Shown here: positions 6,877 to 12,435 of the stretch, piece by piece
Numbering within the stretch: position 1 is the stretch's first letter
How the letters are laid out: every line of letters starts with the position of its first letter
NCBI GenBank assembly: GCA_937901435.1
Contig: CALGTJ010000209.1
Coordinates: forward strand, 1 to 12,435
DNA length: 12,435 bases
Direction of reading: 5' to 3'
DNA from: an uncultured Rhodobacter sp.
Lineage (GTDB): Bacteria > Pseudomonadota > Alphaproteobacteria > Rhodobacterales > Rhodobacteraceae
Program-made: the position numbers and the translations under genes
Notes under the pieces: generated by a model
What the model saw: the letters and a program-made list of their open reading frames with translations, nothing else
Databases searched by the model: none
What the model was told of the DNA's origin: nothing

Positions 6877-7872
6877 TTACTCTCGCAACCACGCCAGCAT
6901 TTGTCGCGCGGCGTGGCTGGGCGAGGCCTCGCCCGCAGCCACAGCCTTGCCCAACTCGGCCATCTGTGCGCGCGCTGTCTCTTCGCGCAGGCGGGCCAGC
7001 AGACCCTGCCGCACCTCTTCCTCGAACCAATGGCGCGCTTGGGCGGCGCGGTTCGCCTGCCAGTGCCCATTCATGCGACGCCAGTCCGCCAACGTTGTCA
7101 TCTCGTCCCACGCCGCCGCCAGACCGTCCTCGACAAGGGCCGACACCATGATGGCCTTGGGATAGCCCTGCGGATCCTGCGGGCGTTTGCGCAACAGCCG
7201 CAAGGCCCCGGCGTAATCGGCGCAGGTGCGCGTGGCGGCGGATTTCAACTCTCCATCCGCTTTGTTGACCACGATCAGATCGGCGATTTCCATGATCCCA
7301 CGCTTGACGCCCTGCAACTCGTCACCCCCCGCCGGGGCCATCAGCAGCACAAAAAGGTCAGACATCTCGGCCACGACCGTTTCCGACTGGCCCACGCCGA
7401 CCGTTTCGATCATCACCACGCCAAACCCCGCCGCCTCGCAGACCGCCACGGCTTCGCGCGTGCGGCGCGCGACACCGCCAAGCTGGGTCTGGCTGGGCGC
7501 GGGGCGAATAAACGCAAATGGGTCGCGCGACAGCCGGTCCATCCGGGTCTTGTCGCCCAAGATGGACCCGCCCGAACGCGTCGAACTGGGGTCCACCGCC
7601 AACACAGCCACGCGCAGCCCCTGCCCGGTCAGCATCATCCCAAAGCTTTCAATAAAGGTCGACTTGCCCACGCCCGGCGTGCCCGACAACCCGATGCGCA
7701 AGGCCTCGCGCCCGCCGCCCTCGTCCGCCCCCTTCAACGCCTCCAGCAAGGCCCCCGCCAGTTCGCGGTGATCTTCGCGCGCGCTTTCGACAAGAGTGAT
7801 TGCCCGCGCCAGAGCCCGCCGTTCTCCGGCGACAATCCGCCGGGACAGATCAGAAATATCAGGTTTTTCCAT
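6877..7872 (-). CDS. meaB: Methylmalonyl-CoA mutase-associated GTPase MeaB (ArgK family)
   Basis: A 331-residue SIMIBI-class G protein that gates B12 cofactor loading and protects acyl-CoA mutases such as methylmalonyl-CoA or ethylmalonyl-CoA mutase from inactivation. The G motifs are all visible: P-loop GTPGVGKST (64-72), the AVDPSSTRSGGSILGDKTRM block (92-111) characteristic of MeaB, G3 IETVGVGQSE (154-164), NKAD (203-206) and SAL (244-246). The helical C-terminal dimerisation arm runs from about 265 to 331. Length fits the family. The start is firmly set by AGGAGG at 7880-7885, 7 nt before the ATG. No mutase gene lies in the window, so its partner must be encoded elsewhere. The gene diverges from the DUF3108 gene across a 128-bp region that must hold its promoter. 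Confidence 0.96.
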   Translation of the reverse strand: MEKPDISDLSRRIVAGERRALARAITLVESAREDHRELAGALLEALKGADEGGGREALRIGLSGTPGVGKSTFIESFGMMLTGQGLRVAVLAVDPSSTRSGGSILGDKTRMDRLSRDPFAFIRPAPSQTQLGGVARRTREAVAVCEAAGFGVVMIETVGVGQSETVVAEMSDLFVLLMAPAGGDELQGVKRGIMEIADLIVVNKADGELKSAATRTCADYAGALRLLRKRPQDPQGYPKAIMVSALVEDGLAAAWDEMTTLADWRRMNGHWQANRAAQARHWFEEEVRQGLLARLREETARAQMAELGKAVAAGEASPSHAARQMLAWLRE

Positions 7873-7900
7873 ATCCGGGCCTCCTTTTACGCGGGTGTCA

Positions 7901-7928
7901 TGTATAGGGCGTCATAGATCGGGCGCAA
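7901..7928 (-). promoter_or_regulatory. Candidate sigma-70-type promoter for meaB
   Basis: Read on the minus strand, TTGCGC (7923-7928) and TATACA (7901-7906) are separated by 16 bp and lie 29 bp upstream of the meaB start codon. Each hexamer keeps only four of six consensus bases, so this is a tentative call. A small GGGCG-CAAA-CGCCC inverted repeat (7921-7934) overlaps the -35 element. Confidence 0.3.
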
Positions 7929-8000
7929 ACGCCCCATTGTCTTGCCCGCAACCCTTCGCCATTGTCCAGTGCCGACGTCCCATTATTGAGTATGCCCCAT

Positions 8001-8726
8001 ATGAAACGCTTTTTGGTCGCCAGTCTTGCCGCGTTTGCCCTCGGTCTTGCGCCCAGTTTCGTCCCCGGCTCTGCACATGCCGACACCGCTGTCTTTGACC
8101 TCAAGGTGCGCGGTCTGATCCTTGGCGAGGTTACCTTGGCCGATACGGTCGGTGGCGGGCGCTACGCCGTGTCGGGCCTGATCAAAAGCACGGGCCTTGC
8201 GGCGATGATCCGCAACTTCAGCTATACGGGCAAGACACAGGGTGCGCTGATGCGCGGTGTCCCGGCCCCTATCCGCTATGAGGAGGTGGCCGACACCGGG
8301 CGGCGCAGGTCCGAGGCGGTTATCGACTATACCGACGGCGTGCCCAAACTGCTGCGCTATACCTCCCCCAAAGACGCAGGCCCGGACTCGCCCGATCCCA
8401 TGACCCAAGGCGGCACGGTTGATCCGCTGAGCGCGATCTGGGCCTTGCTGCGTGATGTGCCCCCCGCGCGGGCGTGCGATCTGGATCTTGCCATATTCGA
8501 CGGGAAAAGACGCAGCAGCATCAAACTGCGCGCCACAAGCGCCAGCGACGGCCTGCCGCGATGTGCCGGGGTTTATAAACGCCTGCAAGGGTTTACCGCC
8601 CGCGAGACCTCGCGGCATACGCAATTCGATTTCATCGTGACCTATAGCGCAAAGGGCCAAATGTTGCGCGCCGGCAGCATGGCCTTTGACTCCTTCTATG
8701 GCACTGCCGAGATTATTCGCCGATAA
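8001..8726 (+). CDS. Exported DUF3108 domain protein
   Basis: A 241-residue envelope protein of the DUF3108 family, whose molecular function is not established. Residues 1-27 form a Sec signal peptide (MKRF, hydrophobic core, cleavage after GSAHA). The mature part starts VFDLKVRGLILGEV, as in the family, and includes the hallmark DPLSAIWALLRDVP at 141-154. It then has a beta-rich C-terminal half with two cysteines (C159 and C188) that could form a disulfide. I chose ATG 8001, which puts MKRF at the front of the signal peptide; ATG 7992 (adding MPH) and TTG 7962 are in frame, and none of the three has a convincing Shine-Dalgarno sequence. hrpB begins 6 bp after the stop, so the two genes very likely form one transcript. 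Confidence 0.85.
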   Translation: MKRFLVASLAAFALGLAPSFVPGSAHADTAVFDLKVRGLILGEVTLADTVGGGRYAVSGLIKSTGLAAMIRNFSYTGKTQGALMRGVPAPIRYEEVADTGRRRSEAVIDYTDGVPKLLRYTSPKDAGPDSPDPMTQGGTVDPLSAIWALLRDVPPARACDLDLAIFDGKRRSSIKLRATSASDGLPRCAGVYKRLQGFTARETSRHTQFDFIVTYSAKGQMLRAGSMAFDSFYGTAEIIRR

Positions 8727-8732
8727 GGGCCC

Positions 8733-11180
8733 ATGACCACTGCCCTGCCGATCGACCATGTCCTTGCCGACGTCCTGACCGCCCTGCGCACCTCGGGCCG
8801 CGCCGTCCTGCAAGCGCCGCCGGGCGCGGGCAAAACCACCCGCGTGCCGCTCTATCTGCTAGAGGCGGATCTGACGCCCCTGAAAATCGTGATGCTGGAA
8901 CCGCGCCGACTGGCCGCGCGGGCCGCAGCCGAACGCATGGCCGCCACCTTGGGCGAAGAGGTCGGCGGGCGCGTTGGCTATCGGATGCGCGGGGCGACAA
9001 AGGTCAGCAAGGCCACGCGCATAGAGGTGGTGACCGAGGGCATCCTGACCCGCATGATTCAAAGCGATCCGGAACTGTCGGACGTGGGGCTGCTGATCTT
9101 TGACGAATTTCACGAACGCTCTTTGAACGCCGATCTGGGATTGGCGCTGGCATGGGAGGCGCGCGGGGCGCTGCGCGAGGATCTGGCAGTCCTTGTCATG
9201 TCCGCCACGCTGGACGCCGCCCCTGTTGCCGCCCTCTTGGATGATGCGCCTTTGATCACCTCAGAGGGGCAGAGTTTCGAGGTCGAAACCTTTTGGCTGG
9301 ATCGCCCCGTGCCCAAGACCCAGCGGTTTGAACAGGCTATGACGGGGCTGATTGAGAAAGCCTTGTCAGAGTCTCAGGGCAGCCTGCTGGCCTTCCTGCC
9401 CGGCGAGGGTGAAATCCGGCGGGTTGCCAGTCATCTCAATGGCTTGCCCTCAGATATCTCGGTGCATCCCCTGTATGGTGCCCTGCCCTTTGCCGCCCAG
9501 CGCGCCGCGATTGCGACGGTCGCGACGGGGCGCAAGGTGGTGCTGGCGACCTCGATTGCCGAGACGGCCCTGACCATCGAGGACGTGCGCATCGTGGTGG
9601 ATGGCGGCCAGGCCCGGCGCGCACGGTTCGACCCCGCACGCGGCATGTCGAAACTGGTGACAGAGCGTGTCACCCGCGCCGAGGCGATCCAGCGGCGCGG
9701 ACGTGCGGGACGGGTTGCGCCGGGTCTGTGTTACCGTCTCTGGACCAAGGGCGAAGAGGGCGGACTGCATCCCTTTCCCCCGCCAGAGATCACGGCGGCG
9801 GATCTGTCGGGGCTGGTGCTGGAGCTTGCGCTCTGGGGCGCAACCGATCCCGGTAATCTGGCCTTTTTGACGCCGCCCCCGCCCGGTGCATGGGGCGAGG
9901 CGCAGGGGCTGCTGCGCCAGCTTGGGGCGCTGGATTCGCGCGCGCGGATCACCGACCACGGTCGCCACATTGCCCGCTTGCCCCTGCATCCGCGAGTTGC
10001 GCATATGTTGACGATTGCGGGCCCAAAGGTCGCGCCCCTTGCAGCCTTGCTCAGCGAGCGCGATCCTTTGCGCGGTGTCGGCTGTGATCTGACGCTAAGG
10101 CTTGACGCCCTGAAGACGCCCGAGCGTCATGCAGCAGCCCGCGCGGCTTTGGAACGGATCAAGACCGAAGCCAGGCGACTTGCGGATCTTCGAGGAAAAT
10201 CCGGGGTTGCGCGTGATGTGACCTACAGTCCTGCCGAGGCGACGGCGCTGGCCTATCCCGACCGTATCGGGCTGCGGCGAAAAGGGGACGAACCACGGTG
10301 GATTCTATCGGGTGGAACCGGGGCGGAAATGGACGCCGATGATACCTTGGCGGGCGCGCGGCTGATTGTGGCCAGCGATCTGGACGGCGATGGGCGCGAG
10401 GCCCGGATAAGACAGGCGATTGCGCTGAGCGAGGCAGAGTTGCGGCGGGTCTATTCAGATCAGATCGGCTGGCATGATCTGTGCGAATGGTCCAGGCGCG
10501 AACGGCGCGTTCTGTCGCGGCGGCAGGAACGGTTCGGGGCTTTGGTTCTTGACGATCGCCGCCGGGACGATGCGCCCGCAGAGGACGTGGCGCGCGCAAT
10601 GCTGGACGGGGTGCGGGACTTGGGCCTTCCATGGACCGGGGCCGCGCGGCGGTTACAGTCACGGGTGGAATTGCTGCGCGCGCAGGGATCTGAGTTGCCT
10701 GATTTCAGCGATGACGGGTTGATGGTAACCATTGAGGCGTGGCTTTTGCCCTTTTTGAGCGGGGTCAGAACGGCGGAAGGGTTGAAGGGGGTGGACCTCA
10801 TCGCGCCATTGCGGGCCCTTCTCGGCTGGGAGGGGACTGACCTGCTGGACCGCCTTGCGCCGGGATATTTCGAAACGCCGCTGGGGCGCAGGGTGGCGAT
10901 TGACTATGCCTTGGGCGTGCCGGAAATCTCTGTGCGGTTACAAGAGATGTTCGGGGTCACGCAGCATCCGGTGGTTGGGCCTGCGCGATTGCCGTTGAAG
11001 GTGACACTGTTGTCGCCGGGTCAGAAACCGGTTCAGACGACAACGGATCTGCCGGGATTTTGGGCCAGTTCTTACGTAGATGTGCGCAAGGATATGCGCG
11101 GGCGCTATCCACGCCATCCCTGGCCCGAGGATCCCACGCAGGCGGACCCGACATTGCGGGCCAAGCCGCGCGGAACGTGA
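8733..11180 (+). CDS. hrpB: ATP-dependent RNA helicase HrpB
   Basis: An 815-residue DExH-box superfamily 2 helicase of the HrpB type, presumed to remodel RNA in the cytosol; its physiological substrate in most bacteria is unknown. Motifs in order: Walker A PPGAGKTT (29-36), EPRRLAARA (56-64), DEFHER (124-129), SAT (157-159), the AFLPGEGEIRR helicase-C start (about 220-230), ATSIAETALTIEDV (272-285) and QRRGRAGR (320-327). The HrpB-specific C-terminal domain ends in the GRYPRHPWPEDP signature near residue 790. Length fits the family (about 800-840). The start ATG sits 6 bp after the DUF3108 stop, with AAGGG (8725-8729) overlapping that stop as ribosome site. Its stop is only 10 bp from that of the converging gnd gene, with no T-run terminator between them. 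Confidence 0.96.
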   Translation: MTTALPIDHVLADVLTALRTSGRAVLQAPPGAGKTTRVPLYLLEADLTPLKIVMLEPRRLAARAAAERMAATLGEEVGGRVGYRMRGATKVSKATRIEVVTEGILTRMIQSDPELSDVGLLIFDEFHERSLNADLGLALAWEARGALREDLAVLVMSATLDAAPVAALLDDAPLITSEGQSFEVETFWLDRPVPKTQRFEQAMTGLIEKALSESQGSLLAFLPGEGEIRRVASHLNGLPSDISVHPLYGALPFAAQRAAIATVATGRKVVLATSIAETALTIEDVRIVVDGGQARRARFDPARGMSKLVTERVTRAEAIQRRGRAGRVAPGLCYRLWTKGEEGGLHPFPPPEITAADLSGLVLELALWGATDPGNLAFLTPPPPGAWGEAQGLLRQLGALDSRARITDHGRHIARLPLHPRVAHMLTIAGPKVAPLAALLSERDPLRGVGCDLTLRLDALKTPERHAAARAALERIKTEARRLADLRGKSGVARDVTYSPAEATALAYPDRIGLRRKGDEPRWILSGGTGAEMDADDTLAGARLIVASDLDGDGREARIRQAIALSEAELRRVYSDQIGWHDLCEWSRRERRVLSRRQERFGALVLDDRRRDDAPAEDVARAMLDGVRDLGLPWTGAARRLQSRVELLRAQGSELPDFSDDGLMVTIEAWLLPFLSGVRTAEGLKGVDLIAPLRALLGWEGTDLLDRLAPGYFETPLGRRVAIDYALGVPEISVRLQEMFGVTQHPVVGPARLPLKVTLLSPGQKPVQTTTDLPGFWASSYVDVRKDMRGRYPRHPWPEDPTQADPTLRAKPRGT

Positions 11181-11190
11181 GGGCGGGTGT

Positions 11191-12435
11191 TCAGCTGCCC
11201 CACGGTCCGTGATAACCAGAGCCGTCGCGATCTGTGCGCTCGAACCCATGGGCGCCGAAAAAGTCGCGCTGCGCCTGAATAAGGGTGGCCGTGCCACGGG
11301 CGCGGCGCATGGTGTCGTAATAGGTCAGAGCCGAGGCAAGAGCGGGAATGGGCTGGCCTGTGAGGGCGGATTGCGAGACGACCTTGCGCAGGGTGGGCAC
11401 GGTGTCTGCCAGCACTTTGGCAAAGTAGGGTGCGAGGATCAGGCTGTTGCCGGGCAGATCGCCGCGAAACGCGGTGGCGATGTCATCGAGCAGGGCCGAG
11501 CGGATGATGCAGCCCGCGCGCCAGATTTCGGCGGTGCGCGCCAGATCCAGCGCCCAGTCGAATTCCTCGGAGGCGGCGGCGAGCAGGGAAAACCCTTGCG
11601 CATAGGCAATCACGCGGGCGGCCAGCAGCGCGCCTTCGAGGTCGGCGTCGGTGACAGCGGGCGCATCCGAGACGGTCCCCGCAGTCAGGGTCGCCTCGCC
11701 CAGAATACGCAGGTCTTTGGCCGCCGACCAAGAGCGCGCGCCAACGGCAGCCTCGATGGTGGAGGCCGATTGGCCGAGTTTCAGCGCCTCGATCAGGGTC
11801 CAGCGTCCAGTGCCCTTCTGCCCCGCCTTGTCCATGATGATGTCGACCATCGCCTTGCCGGTCTCGGGATCGGTGGCGGCGAGGACCTTGTGGGTGATTT
11901 CCGCCAGATAGGATTGCAGCGGGCCATTGTCCCACGCGCCGAAAAGCTTGGATATCTCGGTCGGCGAGCGCCCTTCGCCCTCACGCAATATCCCGTAAAC
12001 CTCTGCGATCATTTGCATATCCGCGTATTCGATGCCGTTGTGGACGGTCTTGACGAAGTGTCCCGCACCGTCCGCGCCAAGGTGATCTGCGCAGGGCGCG
12101 CCGTCATATTTGGCGGCGATGGCCTCGATAATGTCAGAGATCTCGGCATAGGCCTCGCGCGTGCCGCCAACCATGATCGAGGGACCGTTGCGCGCGCCTT
12201 CTTCACCGCCCGAAACGCCCATGCCGATAAAGCGATAGCCCTCGTCCCGCAAAGCAGCCTCGCGGCGGCGGGTGTCATTGAAATCGGCGTTGCCCGCGTC
12301 AATCAGGATATCGCCCTTGTCGAGGTAGGGTTTCAGCGCGTCGATGGTTTGATCGACGGGGGACCCGGCCTGCACCATGATGATGATCGCGCGCGGTGGC
12401 GTCAGGGCGTCGATGAGCGCCTCGGGGGACTTGGC
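11191..12435 (-). CDS. gnd: 6-phosphogluconate dehydrogenase, decarboxylating (5' end outside window)
   Basis: This enzyme converts 6-phosphogluconate to ribulose 5-phosphate, CO2 and NADPH in the oxidative pentose phosphate pathway. The 414 visible residues lack roughly the first 55, which carry the GxGxMG nucleotide-binding loop. The frame is open to the window edge, so the internal ATG at 12378 is not the start. Family signatures are GMGVSGGEEGARNGPSIM, the catalytic stretch HFVKTVHNGIEYADMQMIAE (catalytic Lys and Glu, substrate-binding Asn), the all-helical second domain and the C-terminal AQRDFFGAHGFERTDRDG tail that reaches into the partner subunit. The implied total length of about 470 residues suits the long dimeric form. 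Small departures from the usual sequence are DAGN for DGGN and IMVGG for IMPGG. It converges with hrpB. Confidence 0.96.
   Translation of the reverse strand, partial: AKSPEALIDALTPPRAIIIMVQAGSPVDQTIDALKPYLDKGDILIDAGNADFNDTRRREAALRDEGYRFIGMGVSGGEEGARNGPSIMVGGTREAYAEISDIIEAIAAKYDGAPCADHLGADGAGHFVKTVHNGIEYADMQMIAEVYGILREGEGRSPTEISKLFGAWDNGPLQSYLAEITHKVLAATDPETGKAMVDIIMDKAGQKGTGRWTLIEALKLGQSASTIEAAVGARSWSAAKDLRILGEATLTAGTVSDAPAVTDADLEGALLAARVIAYAQGFSLLAAASEEFDWALDLARTAEIWRAGCIIRSALLDDIATAFRGDLPGNSLILAPYFAKVLADTVPTLRKVVSQSALTGQPIPALASALTYYDTMRRARGTATLIQAQRDFFGAHGFERTDRDGSGYHGPWGS

Noticed and set aside
6901..7917. Long plus-strand open frames across the meaB region (up to 338 codons)
   Set aside because: They run antisense to a complete MeaB with all G motifs, encode Arg/His/Pro-rich sequence with no domain character, and are typical GC-rich shadow frames.
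7988..8006. A second copy of the GAGTAT...ATGAA motif near the DUF3108 start (GAGTATGCCCCATATGAAA)
   Set aside because: The spacing between the two shared blocks is 7 rather than 10 bases, the middle does not match, and the ATGAA is explained by the start codon followed by Lys. This is most likely coincidence.
11181..11202. GGGCGG...CTGCCC hairpin at the hrpB-gnd junction as a bidirectional terminator
   Set aside because: The stem needs a G-U pair, is only 6 bp, and has no T run on either side. It lies partly inside the gnd coding end, so it is not supported.

Overview
The window reads as ordinary, gene-dense chromosome from a marine-type alphaproteobacterium of the Rhodobacteraceae (Roseobacter group). 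This rests on the GC-rich, G/C-ending codon use, the pairing of a long-form DeoC with a two-domain ALDH16-type aldehyde dehydrogenase, and the style of the HrpB, MeaB and DUF3108 proteins. It is an inference from protein character; there is no rRNA or other marker gene to confirm it. I see no tRNA, rRNA, CRISPR array, insertion sequence, integrase or phage gene.

Layout. (1) Positions 2-686: the 3' end of an ArsR-family repressor gene that overlaps an SRPBCC/AHSA1-type protein gene by 8 bp. (2) 803-2647: a phytanoyl-CoA dioxygenase-family oxygenase, then a short exported protein with 14 cysteines arranged in two tandem repeats. (3) 2745-6169: deoC followed by a 780-residue ALDH16-family protein, a probable unit for deoxyribose 5-phosphate breakdown (aldolase releases acetaldehyde, dehydrogenase oxidises it). 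(4) 6295-7872, minus strand: meaB, the G-protein chaperone of a B12-dependent acyl-CoA mutase, followed by a small lipocalin-like protein gene. (5) 8001-11180: an exported DUF3108 protein and, 6 bp later, the ATP-dependent helicase hrpB. (6) 11191-12435, minus strand: 6-phosphogluconate dehydrogenase (gnd), cut by the window edge and converging on hrpB with only 10 bp between stop codons.

The genes belong to several unrelated housekeeping and catabolic functions; only the ArsR/SRPBCC, deoC/ALDH16 and perhaps DUF3108/hrpB pairs look functionally or transcriptionally linked. I find no convincing new defence or mobile system. The points most worth following are the duplicated cysteine-repeat exported protein, the pseudo-ALDH domain that ends exactly where its catalytic cysteine should be, an 18-bp parS-like palindrome lying between two convergent genes, and a GAGTAT...ATGAAG intergenic motif that I recall as recurrent in this family.
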